Positions 46,401 through 54,236 of a stretch of DNA of 64,000 nucleotides are shown piece after piece. Both the position numbers and the translations under genes were made by a program. The notes below the pieces were generated by a model that worked only from the letters and a program-made list of their open reading frames with translations, had not been told where the DNA came from and searched no databases. Source of the stretch: Carya illinoinensis (taxonomy: Eukaryota; Streptophyta; Magnoliopsida; Fagales; Juglandaceae); contig NC_056755.1 in the NCBI RefSeq assembly GCF_018687715.1, forward strand, positions 24,012,001 to 24,076,000, given 5' to 3'. Position 1 is the first letter of the stretch; every line of letters starts with the position of its first letter.

Positions 46401-49356
46401 TCCTTTCCGTTTTCTTTCTTTTCATACCAACCGATTAATTAAATCAACTCATGCACCAACCGAAGCCATTAACTTTATTTGATTCTGCTTGAATATCAAC
46501 TACCACATTTTCAGCATTGGAGGATTAAGCACTTCCAGTCCGCTTTAGCTGCACCAACCGAAGTTATCAACAAGCTGCCGCCTCTTACATTCACACTCCC
46601 ACGTCCAAGAGTAAGCAAAAATAAAATAAAGAGCTGCTTCATGGGATCTCCATTTGGTTTTAGCCTCATTTTTAGACTTTGACGTTGCATGTGTTTGTCC
46701 ACCGTAAATCATTTTCTTCACCGCATGCATCTATGAACAACCAAGTAAGAAAGTCACCACCAAAAATCTTCGTCTTTTCTTTTTAGCTGCTGAAATACAC
46801 CGCTTCCTTCCTTCTCTTCATTCCTCTCAATTAGTATGCACTTTGGTCAAAAGTTTCAACCGGATCCCATGTAAATTTTATTTGAGCTGAAAATAAGTAG
46901 ATAAAAATAGCACTAAAAAATAAATTAAAATAAACATATATTATCAAAAATATATTATATTTGTGAGAAAACATTGTCCAGTTAAATTATAGTTATAAAA
47001 TTAAGCATATACATGATATCAATCAATTAAAAATCTCAACTCGTGTTTATGCTTATTAACCATTTTTCCATCTAAAATCAATAATAGTGTCACGAAAAAT
47101 TTAAAATACATTGGTTTTAAATAGCTAAAAGATGTAATATTTCAGCTCAATCAGCATGCATGGTTCAATGCCCATTGTATACATGTATAACTTAACCCAT
47201 GAAATAATAACCGTTGTTTTGGTATTTCAAGCAGCGCAGGAATTACAGAAGGCTTTTCCATGTGTGGTGGTGACTTTGTTGAGGTTTACAGTGATCCAAG
47301 TCAAGTAGGTAAGAGAACAGTATGACTTTTTTGAATGACCTCTTTTGTTTTACACGGAGTAAGAAAATACAAATGAACATTGTAATTTTCAGGCATCTGG
47401 TAGCAGTAAATGTTACCTGAGGTTTTTGTTCAAATGTGATTGGTTTAAATTCTAAGATCTTTGAATTAACGTAGCTAAGTGCTGCCAAAGCAAGTTGGTT
47501 TTAGTAGATTGGAGGAGAAATGTCAAAGCAAGTCCCAAAGTTATATACTCGAAGATTCTAAATAACATCACTTAATACTTCCATGGTTTGTGGTGGATTT
47601 AGGAGATAATGGGTATGGGATTTTGATGGTGGTGGAGGTGAGCGGACGAGGGCTGGCATGTGTTGCCATTGATAAGGGCTTTAAAAGCTGTATGGTGCAG
47701 GAGACATTTTGTTTGGCCTTTCAATAGAAATTAATTTGTGTTGTTTTTCTTGAAGTGGTGTGTGGGAGAACAGGAATATTTTGTGCCTAGGAAGTATTTA
47801 TATGTAATGAGATGATTTACTTTTATGATTGTGACTGGTTATCTGGACAAGTTTTTTCATATATATATATATATATATTGCTATTTTAGTGCTAAGAGTA
47901 CCCTGGAGAAATATTGCTAGCTTGTAGCACCCAGTCCCTGATATTTACTGCTATAGGTGCATGAAATCTACCAATAATGCTCACCGTTCTAGTAATCTAC
48001 CATTATGTTATGGTACATTGCAGGAGTCTGGGATGTGGTTGTAACCTGTTTCTTTATTGATACGGCTCACAACATTATTGAATACATTGAAATCATATCG
48101 AGAATATTGAAAGATGGTGGAGTAAGTCCCTCAGTCCGTATTTAATTGAAGTTTCTTCTATTCCGCATTGTTTTAATACCTTGGTTAATTTGTGTAACAG
48201 GTGTGGATAAATATGGGTCCCCTACTATATCACTTTGCAGATATGTACGGGCAAGAAGATGTGAGTTTCTTCTCTCATTTGACACTAGTGTACACATGCA
48301 CTAACTGATAGGTTGTGTACTTAACATTAATATTTTCAGGAAATGTCCATTGAACTGAGTTTGGAAGATGTGAAGAGGATAGCATTGCATTATGGATTTC
48401 ACTTTGAGGTAATCTTTTGAGCCATACCCGTTCTGTTGCCTATGTATCTGTGAAATACAGCATATGTAAAAATCTATTATGCTTGAGATTGCAGAAGGAA
48501 AAAAACATTGAGACAACCTACACTACAAATCCCAGATCAATGATGCAAGTAAGCTTCTTATTCTATGCCCTGGTTTTCCCTTTAAAGTTCTCTTTTCTTC
48601 CATCTTCTGGATTATATATAATGTCGTTTCTACTCTCAGAAGTGATATCAGTGAACATTTCTTAGTTCAAACCCCTAGAAAGTGGTGAAACCCTTGGGTT
48701 TGGGGGTATGCTCTCCCAGGTCTAAGGTTCAAATCTCCTTGGATGCAAACAATCTCTAGGAGCCATCAAACAAGGGGATTTCTCCTTGAATTACCCAAGG
48801 TGCACTTACGGGAAACTCTTTGTCGAGGGTCTGAGCACCTCCAGGATTAGTTGGGATGCTGTTTCTGGACACTCGGTGCCAATATAAAAAAAATTCTTGG
48901 TTCAAATAAACAGGAGTCGTTAAACTTAACACCCAAGTAGGACTTTAGGTGTGTCCAAAGCAGTATTTAATTGTTAAGTACACTTAAGAATATGTGGGTC
49001 CAAAGCTGCCCGACCAGAGGTGGTTTAATAGCCAGTGGTTGGTAGAATGTAATTTTAACAATCAAAGTTGTTGAGATACTAAGGTCGGATGTGTGTTTGC
49101 TCAAGGCCCGTGGAAACCAATTTATATCCAATAGTTTGCTCATTTTCTAATGGTTCCACCTTTCTCTAATCAGCATGTCTGCGCTACCTGGAATTGTACA
49201 TTATAAGACCTAAGAATGCGCGTGTCGTACCATATCTAAAAAAGCATTGATGGTTTGGGCATCTCCTCAGAATTTGATGTTTTGCAGAACCGTTACTATG
49301 CTGCTTTTTGGACGGCGAGAAAGAAAATGATAACAAAGGAGCAACACATTTCATAG
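14479..49356 (+). CDS. CARNMT1: Carnosine N-methyltransferase-like protein (N2227 family), 18 exons, 494 aa
   Basis: Exons: 14479-14594, 16028-16100, 19884-19927, 20100-20142, 24180-24404, 24517-24633, 25347-25418, 32241-32285, 32381-32460, 32596-32660, 32741-32807, 38385-38498, 47235-47308, 48024-48121, 48201-48260, 48340-48408, 48495-48548 and 49288-49356 (TAG). Every intron is GT..AG and the 1485-nt frame stays open. The product is an S-adenosylmethionine-dependent methyltransferase: [14 protein letters not shown] is the glycine-rich SAM loop, and [22 protein letters not shown] and GPLLYHF are family signatures. Animal CARNMT1 methylates carnosine to anserine. Plants are not known to make carnosine, so the plant substrate is unknown. 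The length is somewhat above the human enzyme (about 409 aa, from memory) because of a 114-residue insert in exons 5-6. The start is the first in-frame ATG after the last upstream stop-free leader; a second ATG lies two codons on. Introns 2, 4, 7, 11 and 12 are swollen by transposons. Confidence 0.92.
16346..17395 (-). mobile_element. 5'-truncated LINE (L1-type) in intron 2
   Basis: The minus strand has a poly(A) tail (T-run at 16348-16360) preceded by the 3' end motif TTGTATACTTCCTGTGTACA. Upstream is the C-terminal third of ORF2, with [29 protein letters not shown], and the zf-RVT module [28 protein letters not shown]. The zf-RVT region crosses a frameshift between 16.7 and 16.8 kb. Truncation at the 5' side is typical of target-primed reverse transcription. 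Confidence 0.9.
17398..17602 (+). mobile_element. tRNA-derived SINE
   Basis: It has an A-box-like TAGCCCAAGTGG and, about 45 bases on, a B-box-like GGCTCGATTCC, the internal RNA polymerase III promoter of tRNA-derived SINEs. The 3' end reads GGTTCTCCGTCAT followed by an A-run. It directly abuts the truncated LINE at 17395. The cloverleaf outside the boxes is not tRNA-like, so it is not a tRNA gene. Confidence 0.75.
17665..17932 (-). mobile_element. tRNA-derived SINE, opposite orientation
   Basis: The minus strand has TTGGCCCAAGTGG (A box) and GGTTCAACACC (B box), and ends GGTTCTCCGACAT followed by an A-rich tail. The shared tail sequence groups it with the SINE at 17398-17602, so the two lie tail to tail. 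Confidence 0.75.
18233..18254. repeat. (AT)n microsatellite at a LINE 3' end
   Basis: About eleven AT units directly precede the 3' end of the minus-strand LINE at 18253. A similar run borders the LINE at 32915. Confidence 0.9.
18253..18918 (-). mobile_element. 5'-truncated LINE in intron 2
   Basis: The minus strand encodes [33 protein letters not shown] and [18 protein letters not shown], the zf-RVT and tail of a plant L1 ORF2. Several stops and frameshifts are present. Its 3' end (..ATACATCATTTGTACATGTG..) abuts an (AT)n run at 18233-18254. Confidence 0.85.
18940..19420 (+). mobile_element. Decayed LINE fragment, sense orientation
   Basis: Weak plus-strand matches to LINE ORF2 are present: [11 protein letters not shown] near 19035-19070, then [19 protein letters not shown] near 19210-19270, in the order and spacing of the WHD block and zf-RVT region of the other LINEs here. 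Many stops; older and more diverged than its neighbours. Confidence 0.5.
19421..19883. other. Rest of intron 2, no feature supported
   Basis: Mixed intronic sequence leading to the acceptor TTTTGTAG before exon 3. The start may still be LINE-derived, but no clear motif is left. Confidence 0.5.
20790..21200 (+). repeat. Tandem array, about 60-bp unit, inside the solo LTR
   Basis: A unit containing CATAACATGGAGTGAAACATG, CTTGAGTCCGTG and TTCCACTTAGCTTGCATAAC recurs about six times with variation. The following 21240-21560 block repeats shorter ACATGGCATACATGATCT-like units. Confidence 0.85.
22408..23613 (+). mobile_element. Nested solo LTR (TGTTAG..CTAACA)
   Basis: The unit begins TGTTAGACCCTC and ends GGTCCCTAACA, with TCTGG on both sides (22403-22407 and 23614-23618). 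Ends are inverted (TGTTAG/CTAACA). A TATA-like CCTATATAAAGG lies near 22777, followed by a transcribed-looking stretch, which suggests plus orientation. At 1206 bp with no internal domain, it is best read as a solo LTR, perhaps Copia-type, nested in the LTR around it. Confidence 0.8.
24087..24110. repeat. (TAA)n microsatellite
   Basis: About eight AAT/TAA units lie close to the right end of the solo LTR in intron 4. Confidence 0.9.
25633..25653. repeat. (CA)n microsatellite
   Basis: About ten CA units lie immediately left of the Pack-MULE-like element in intron 7. Confidence 0.85.
25676..26615. mobile_element. Pack-MULE-like element carrying a host gene fragment
   Basis: A perfect 9-bp duplication TGGAAGAAA lies at 25667-25675 and 26616-26624, the size produced by Mutator-like transposition. 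The terminal 33 bases of the two ends align in inverted orientation at about 20 of 33 positions, sharing TGCTA, ACGGC/CCGGC and GGGTACC-type blocks. The interior is clearly more GC-rich than the surrounding intron and holds a minus-strand QWRF-family gene fragment rather than a transposase. A T-run (about 26520-26533) and a palindrome, CTGACGTGGCATAATGCCACG, lie near the right end. Confidence 0.75.
25776..26399 (-). pseudogene. Captured N-terminal fragment of a QWRF-motif (AUG8/SCO3-like) protein gene
   Basis: An ATG at 26399 starts a Ser/Thr-rich N-terminus, then [15 protein letters not shown], an in-frame TGA at about 26247, and the family blocks [66 protein letters not shown] (the QWRF-like motif), [12 protein letters not shown] and [13 protein letters not shown] proteins are plant microtubule-associated proteins; AUG8 targets augmin to microtubules. 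Only the N-terminal half is present, the C-terminal DUF566 helices are missing, and a stop breaks the frame. It lies antisense to the methyltransferase-like gene and inside a Mutator-like element, so it is a transduplicated copy, not a native gene. Confidence 0.8.
26886..30446 (-). pseudogene. LINE ORF2 (endonuclease-RT), broken
   Basis: The endonuclease part shows [43 protein letters not shown] and [13 protein letters not shown], the APE-type signatures. The RT part shows [29 protein letters not shown], the catalytic [10 protein letters not shown], and KVNLAKSEM. The C-terminal part shows [20 protein letters not shown] and a zf-RVT module ([20 protein letters not shown]). The segment around 28650-28700 lacks the block from EKAYDHV to the next strand, present in the intron 11 copy, so the first catalytic Asp motif is lost. 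A 23-base C-run interrupts the frame at 28919. Not functional. Confidence 0.88.
28919..28941. repeat. Poly(C) tract inside LINE ORF2
   Basis: Twenty-three consecutive C (G on the coding strand) fall just after ALIPK of the RT. A comparable run of 24 lies in the intron 11 LINE at a different ORF2 position. Confidence 0.95.
30536..31578 (-). pseudogene. LINE ORF1 remnant (intron 7 copy)
   Basis: The C-terminal block [21 protein letters not shown] .. [16 protein letters not shown] matches [20 protein letters not shown] .. [16 protein letters not shown] in the intron 11 LINE. Upstream is a long disordered region in shifting frames. This is the nucleic-acid-binding ORF1 protein of plant L1 elements; neither a complete frame nor a clear CCHC knuckle is left. 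Confidence 0.65.
32241..38498 (+). CDS. CARNMT1: Exons 8-12 (SAM-binding core)
   Basis: Exon 8 encodes [15 protein letters not shown]. Exon 9 encodes [20 protein letters not shown]. Exon 10 encodes [18 protein letters not shown], with the SAM-binding GxGxG-like loop. Exon 11 encodes [18 protein letters not shown]. Exon 12 encodes [18 protein letters not shown] and [10 protein letters not shown]. Codons are split across 9/10, 10/11, 11/12 and 12/13, and all rejoin in frame. The short introns between exons 8 and 11 are ordinary (about 80-135 bases). Intron 11 is 5.6 kb, almost all LINE. Confidence 0.92.
32877..32914. repeat. (AT)n at the 3' border of the intron 11 LINE
   Basis: AT-repeats border the LINE here, and again at 38281-38322 on its other side. 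They probably represent the duplicated AT-rich target. Confidence 0.85.
33020..36607 (-). pseudogene. LINE ORF2 (intron 11 copy), broken
   Basis: It starts [15 protein letters not shown] with [12 protein letters not shown] and [15 protein letters not shown] (endonuclease). The RT shows [57 protein letters not shown] and, after a one-base shift, LFADDT. The C-terminus has [20 protein letters not shown] and the zf-RVT module [19 protein letters not shown]. At least four frame breaks and a 24-base C-run at 33935 disable it. It keeps the first RT Asp block that the intron 7 copy has lost. Confidence 0.88.
33935..33958. repeat. Poly(C) tract inside LINE ORF2
   Basis: Twenty-four consecutive C lie where the related LINE reads WDGWCSKEV; here the coding strand gives a Gly run before EWCSK. 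Confidence 0.95.
36673..38125 (-). pseudogene. LINE ORF1 (intron 11 copy)
   Basis: It begins [20 protein letters not shown] with [20 protein letters not shown], the conserved start of plant L1 ORF1, then a disordered region at 36947-37468 and the C-terminal block [20 protein letters not shown]. The frame is interrupted between 37470 and 37880, where a 46-bp inverted repeat is present. Confidence 0.75.
37641..37773. repeat. Perfect 46-bp inverted repeat with 41-base loop in LINE ORF1
   Basis: Arms 37641-37686 and 37728-37773 are exact reverse complements. The loop contains a smaller palindrome (TTCTCATGA/TCATGAGAA), and TTCTCATGAGCCTTC occurs both before and after the left arm. This is a fold-back duplication, not part of normal LINE structure. 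Confidence 0.93.
38499..39344. other. First part of intron 12, no feature
   Basis: Ordinary intronic sequence between the donor of exon 12 and the Stowaway MITE. No coding or repeat signal was recognised. Confidence 0.5.
39345..39563. mobile_element. Stowaway MITE (Tc1/mariner type)
   Basis: Ends are CTCCTCCGTCCCAAAATGAG and, on the right, TTGGGATGGAAGGAG, the classic Stowaway inverted repeat. A TA dinucleotide flanks each side (39343-39344, 39564-39565). It is 219 bp and non-coding. Confidence 0.88.
42975..43440 (+). repeat. Tandem duplication, about 230-bp unit, inside the solo LTR
   Basis: The block from CTTGATAAGAGAGGATTGCAT to the GGGACACTGTTACACAGTT run recurs starting near 43210 (CTTGACAAGAGGACTGCATC), with scattered substitutions. 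Confidence 0.85.
43490..43800 (+). repeat. Imperfect tandem array, about 90-bp unit
   Basis: Three to four units share ACAACACTCATC, ACGGAGTACGC and CCACGCGTACTC. It lies just after the 230-bp duplication in the same solo LTR. Confidence 0.75.
45468..45530. repeat. Short tandem repeat, 16-bp unit
   Basis: About four units of CTTCTATAGATATCTT-like sequence near the right end of the nested solo LTR. Confidence 0.85.
47235..49356 (+). CDS. CARNMT1: Exons 13-18 (C-terminal half of the methyltransferase fold)
   Basis: Exon 13 encodes [20 protein letters not shown]. Exon 14 encodes [20 protein letters not shown] and ILKDGG. Exon 15 encodes [16 protein letters not shown]. Exon 16 encodes [20 protein letters not shown]. 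Exon 17 encodes [13 protein letters not shown]. Exon 18 encodes [13 protein letters not shown] and a short basic tail before TAG. FIDTAHN and LLYHF hold the acidic and histidine residues that, as I recall, line the substrate pocket of the human enzyme. Intron 17 carries a SINE (48672-48893). The others are unremarkable. Confidence 0.93.
48672..48893 (+). mobile_element. SINE in intron 17
   Basis: It has a B-box GGTTCAAATCTCC, an A-box-like CTAGAAAGTGG upstream, and ends CGGTGCCAATATAAAAAAAA. It is flanked by a 13-bp duplication, TTCTTAGTTCAAA (48659-48671) and TTCTTGGTTCAAA (48894-48906), with one mismatch. The 3' end differs from the SINEs in intron 2, so it is another family, possibly Au-like. 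Confidence 0.85.
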
Positions 49357-49491
49357 ACATGTCTTCGAATTATGAAGTGGATCGTTTTTACGAAGTTTAT
49401 GCGATGTTTTGCAGTACATGTGAAAGCGGGAATGACGCTGAATTTTTTGCCATATCATAAGCTGTCATGATAAGCCTTTTTCTTAATGCTG

Positions 49492-49497
49492 AATAAA
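49492..49497 (+). terminator. Candidate poly(A) signal AATAAA
   Basis: A perfect AATAAA lies 136 bases after the stop codon of the methyltransferase-like gene, in GAATAAAACTTTTGC. A plausible 3' end, not proven by the sequence alone. Confidence 0.45.
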
Positions 49498-50588
49498 ACT
49501 TTTGCTTACATGTGTACGTGGAATATTTAAAAGCTGACGTGTTTTGCTGCTTATAAGTTTCTAGCCGATATTGCGATCCCTCAATGCTTGGTAATATTAA
49601 TTGAATGTTATTAGTTCTACGAAGCTGAATGCACATGCCTGGTATTAAACTTGGATATTACCGCTCGGCATGCCCCCTTGACCTGGTATGCCATGCCACG
49701 TGATTAGGTTAAACAAAAAATCCATATGAGAAGCCTTCGTGCCTGCAGCAGAGGAAAAGCTTTTGAAACCGTAGCAGCTATAGAACCTGAATCACGGACA
49801 CCACCTTCAATGAATTAACTGCCTATCTAACAAGGAAATATCAATCTTTCCTTCTAAAAAAGAAAATCATAGGGTACACCTATGGTAAACTTGCAGCAAA
49901 CAACCTTCAGTTTCTCCCAAAAATAAAAAATAAAAATCACTCTTTAGATTCATAATCAAAGCCAGTGATCAATCTGACTGGCATATGTATTTTGCCAGCT
50001 ATCAGTTAGAGCTAAGAGAATTTCTAGAAAAGCACCTGAAAATAGAATACAACTAAAAAAAGAGATTATACTTGGAAACAAGATCTTATCATCTGGGTTC
50101 TCCAAGATGAACGAAATGACAAATTGGGTTGATGAGAAAGTGCAAGATGAGTACCGGCAAGGTGGTGATTAGGTTTTCTATGGGGAAAACTTTCTTAAAT
50201 CTCAGGATAATGTGCTTACTGTTTTTACCTCCCCATATATCTCTCAAAATGGTTTTCTTCGTTTTTGGGCAGAAATAGAATGCATATGAGAAACAAATGG
50301 AAGAGAAGGATATCTCATTAATACAATAAGATTTTTCACCTACTGTGTACGTTCTAACACACGAGAGATCGAAAAAAAGAGGGAGGTCTGCACAGACTAC
50401 TCATTTCAGATTGCTGCCGGAAATGGAGTTCTTCGGTAATGTGAAGGGGAGGGAGGGAGGCGAGTGGAATGTCTGAGTTTCAAGTGCAAGTGTTTTGGTT
50501 TTCATAGCTTTTTCCTTCTTTTTTTAACAAAAAAAAAAGAAATAAAAAAAAGAAAAAGAAAAAGAAAAAGACACGTTAAGCAGTAAGA
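49498..50588. other. 3' flank of the gene, no second gene supported
   Basis: Mixed sequence with short ORFs only. Simple A-rich repeats (AAAAAG units) lie near 50520-50572. Confidence 0.5.
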
Positions 50589-50590
50589 CT

Positions 50591-51188
50591 TGGAGCATTG
50601 GCAATGAGCTAGTCATTGCCAAGTCTAAAATGGAACTTTAATATAGTCTTTTGGCTATAATATGGACTCCTAGCTAGAGTAGTCCACATTTGACTAGCTA
50701 TTTTAAACTCTAAATAATAATATAATATTATATATTTTTAATAATATTTGATAATTTTTTTTTTACAAATGCACTTCATAAATTAATTAATAACTTTATT
50801 AAAAAAATAAAATTATTATTTTTTTAACTATTTTAAACTCCAAATACACTTCATAAATATATTTTACCAACCATTCACCCAACAATCACATATTTATGAT
50901 CTACCTCCTTTAATGTGAATTAATGTAAGTATATTTTTTGAACTGAATCATGTAAATATTGACAAAATCACAGGCTATCTGCTTCATCCAAGGTCAATGG
51001 CTAGTGTAGAAATATTAAAATATTCATTTGGCCTCTGAATAGTCACTCGTCAAACATGAAGAGGTCCTAACATTTACTGTAGCTAATATGTCAAACTTTC
51101 ACACTATAGCTAGGCCAATGCAGCGGGTTTTTCTCACATATACATTTAATTTGGACTTGCATTGGGCAATGGTGCCATTGCTCTTAGG
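50591..51188. mobile_element. MITE-like element with GAGCA-TTGGCA ends
   Basis: The left end reads GGAGCATTGGCAATGAGC and the right end in reverse complement TAAGAGCAATGGCACCATTG. AT-rich non-coding interior. I could not establish a target duplication, so the class is open. Confidence 0.5.
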
Positions 51189-51309
51189 TGACTTGCTAGC
51201 TTTTTTCATATGGTTAAGTTTATCGGTTCCAATCATTAGAAAAATTAATGCATATTCTCAGGAGTAGTTTAATCATTATTGCTGTTATCAAAGTTTTATC
51301 AAGTATTTG

Positions 51310-51314
<5 letters not shown>

Positions 51315-51353
<39 letters not shown>

Positions 51354-51357
51354 TTTT
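51315..51357. repeat. Poly(A) tract, 43 bases
   Basis: Forty-three consecutive A lie between the MITE-like element and the chromovirus LTR. It may be a retroposon tail, but no body was recognised upstream. Confidence 0.95.
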
Positions 51358-51675
51358 TGACCCACCCCAAGTACTCATTGATTCAATACTTGCTTATGAA
51401 TTTTGATGGTAATAAAAGAATAAAATCAAGTTTAAGCTTAAAAAAGTTTTAAGTTGTCTACATGATGAAAGTTTGTGAAAATAATAGGTATCAACAAATT
51501 CAAGCATGAGTAAGAAATAAATAAATTTACGGATGACCCTTTAAGAATATTCTTTTGTATCTCTATTACTAATTTGAAAAGGTTTTAAGAACCCAATCTC
51601 CTCAAGATGGGTGTGATATTTGATGTTAAAGAAAAACGTTAATAAAAGGACTAGAATTAGAAGAAGGGCGGATTA

Positions 51676-53743
51676 TGTGACGCCTCCAAATCCCACGTAT
51701 GGACACGGGAAAATCGAGACGTCGGGATAATGACAACACGGGTCACCACCCTATCGTCAAGTGCTAAGTGTGTGTACATGCAACAAGTGTGCAAGAGAAA
51801 ACACGCAGCGGATAAACAGAGTCATATAACTAAGTACCAGATATTTTTCTATGTTTAATACAAACCCGTGCAAAACATATATAATAAAATATTACAAGCT
51901 ACAAATATTGTTTCAAACCAAACTACAAAGCAAAAACTCCAAATCAAAACTCCGGCAGAGCCGCCTCCTCGGGCTCAGCCTCCTCCTCAATCTCTGCATC
52001 AAAATCTACGATACCAAAAAGGTGTCGCAGGTAAGTAAGATCCAAACGCCACTAGATAAAAACATATTAAACTCAAACAATATGCATAAAAGAATACAAA
52101 TACACATAACCCATAAAACCACATTTTTCCACGCACGCCAAAGACCCATTTTGGCCCAAAACGTAACCTTTAAAACCAGTCCTTGCCATTATCCCAGATA
52201 ATGGCCCAAATCAAGAAACCACCATTTTCCCAGAAAATGAATCACAAAGCCTCAATCATAACCTCGCCATTTTTCTAGAAAATGGCCCGTATCCGATATC
52301 CAAAACCTGTTCTAATTATTGCATGCACCATGATCTCCCCTAGGGATCATCCGCACACTCTGGCTCCTGTGCCACACCGCAGGTAACGACTACGCATATG
52401 AAACCTAAACGAGCGATGCCCACTACTCGCACCTTGCGCGTACCTGGACCAGGTCATCTTCTAGTCCCCGCCACTCTAGGGACCACGGAGTCGACACGAC
52501 AACGTTACCGTATCGTGTGATCCGGTCGTCGCCCAGTGACAACCCAAGGGATGTCACTCAGTATTATCCACTCCCGAGTGACCAGAGGAGCTCCATCGAG
52601 ATAATACCCCATCCCGGCTTGGGCTCATAATACACACGCATCCGAAAATCCATTTACACAAATAAAAACGGATTTTCTCAATTTAAATAAAATGCATATG
52701 AATGCATCATGCAATGCACGCCTCAAGATATAAACATCCAACCAATCACAAAAACAACAACACTAAGCAACTCCGTCCTCAATCCATCCGACTCCCGAAC
52801 TCAGTCCGGAATCAACCAACTAGTCAATTAATTATTATAAGAGCAAAAATATATTTAAATCTAAAATAGAGTTTGGAAAAATACTTACAGCGCTATAAGG
52901 TATTTTTCAAAGGATTACGACGTTGCAAACGGTGGAGAAAAAACAACGTAACAGTGTATTTTACAAGTGGTCGTGGGTTGTAAAATACCCACTTTCGAAC
53001 GGGGACAAACCAAGACATGAAATTGATAGGGAATGAACTAGAGATATTTATGAAGCTAATGGAAGTGAGTTTTGGCTGTGGGTGGCAGTGGAAACGGCAG
53101 TGGAAGTGAAAAAAGGGGCAGATTGGAGTTGAGCTTGTGGGAGCTGTTTCGACAAAGGATTGGGGCCGGAAATGGGTGGGTTAGGACGGCAAGAGGTAGG
53201 GGATGAAGTGGTGAAGAGGTGGTCGCCGGAGGTGGAGCGACGGCGCTGGAAATGGCCTAAAGCCGTGCGGCTTAGATGTGCTCTAGGGGGTTAACGGCAG
53301 CACGAGAGGGGCTGGTTTTTGGTGGGGTGGTGCGCCGGCCGGAGGGGAGTTGACCAGTGGGGGCGTGGCGGGTCTGGGCTGAGGACTGGATGGCGACGGG
53401 AGAGAGGTAGAGCGCGTGGGAGAGGAGAAGGAAAAAGAAGAAGAAAAAAAGAAAGAAAGAAGGAAAGAAGAAAAGGAAAAAGGAAAAAGGAAAAAGGGAA
53501 AAAGAAAAAGGAGAAAAGAAAATATGGAGAAAAGAAATGAGGTCCAATTCTCACATCCGGAATCCAAAAAATGATCCGACGAAAACGATTTTAAAAACCA
53601 TAAAATGACTAAAATAAATTAAACACCATATCAAACTAAAATAAAACCAATTAAAATACAATAATTTAAAATAAAAGAACCAATATATTAATTAAATTAA
53701 AATACTCCTTCAGTGAAAATACACGTAAAAATGGGGTATCACA
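51676..53743 (-). mobile_element. 3' LTR of the Ty3/Gypsy chromovirus
   Basis: On the minus strand it starts TGTGATACCCC, ends ..GGCGTCACA (TGTGA/TCACA inverted ends), and is 2068 bp. Directly upstream is a polypurine tract AAGGGGGGGAGGA (53744-53757). The bases GATTA (51671-51675) are the expected target duplication; the partner lies outside the window. The purine-rich block at 53405-53525 yields basic or Phe-rich ORFs without meaning. Confidence 0.88.
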
Positions 53744-53854
53744 TCCTCCCCCCCTTAAAAACAAATTTCGTCCTCGAAATTTACAAGATCAAATACTAAC
53801 TTGAAACAAGCCACATGATTCTACTGAGACCAAGTTTAAGAAACGTACCGTCAT

Positions 53855-54236
53855 TTACTTAAACAAGTAGGGGTACTGCTCTCTCATGTCTGCTACTCTC
53901 TCCCTAGAGAAATCTTGAGCTAACGGATCTCCCCATGCCACCTTTATCAGAGGTATCGTCTTGGATATCAACTGTTGCTCTTTCCAATCCATGATTTGTG
54001 AATGAACAACCTCATAAGTAAGGTCCGGTTGCAACTGAATACGCTTTGGGTCGACAAAGCGCGACTCTTGTTGTCCAAAACTCTTCTTCAAGGATGATAC
54101 ATGGAAGACATCATGAATATCTCCAAAATATTCTGGCAATGCAACTCTATAAGCAACGGACCCTACCTTCTCCAAAATCTGAAAAGGGCCAACATATCTC
54201 GGATCCAGCTTCCTACTTTTACCAAAATGCTTAACT
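53855..54236 (-). pseudogene. Integrase C-terminus and chromodomain of the chromovirus
   Basis: RKLDPRYVGPFQILEKVG-type sequence (GPFQILEKVGSVAYRVALP) leads to HDVFHVSSLKKSF, then the chromodomain-like end (VVHSQIMDWKEQQLISKTIP, LIKVAWGDP, DMREQYPYLFK). In chromoviruses this tail guides integration by reading chromatin marks. It continues the integrase frame after a TGA in MK-stop-VKHFG. Confidence 0.85.

Larger units (their letters stand above)
39804..47153 (-). mobile_element. Outer solo LTR in intron 12
   Basis: The plus strand starts TGTTGCGCTT at 39804 and ends ..GCTCAATCA at 47153, flanked by GCATG at 39799-39803 and 47154-47158. It contains the ATCGAATCCACAGGGATTGAC motif that lies near the end of many long plant LTRs, and that also occurs in the Athila-like LTR near 58440. 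Removing the nested solo LTR leaves about 2.58 kb. No gag or pol is inside. Orientation is inferred from that motif. Confidence 0.65.

Noticed and set aside
53272..53567. Overlapping Phe/Ser-rich and Lys/Arg-rich ORFs
   Set aside because: They follow from a purine/pyrimidine-asymmetric block inside the chromovirus LTR; the three minus-strand frames are all open, which is a composition effect.
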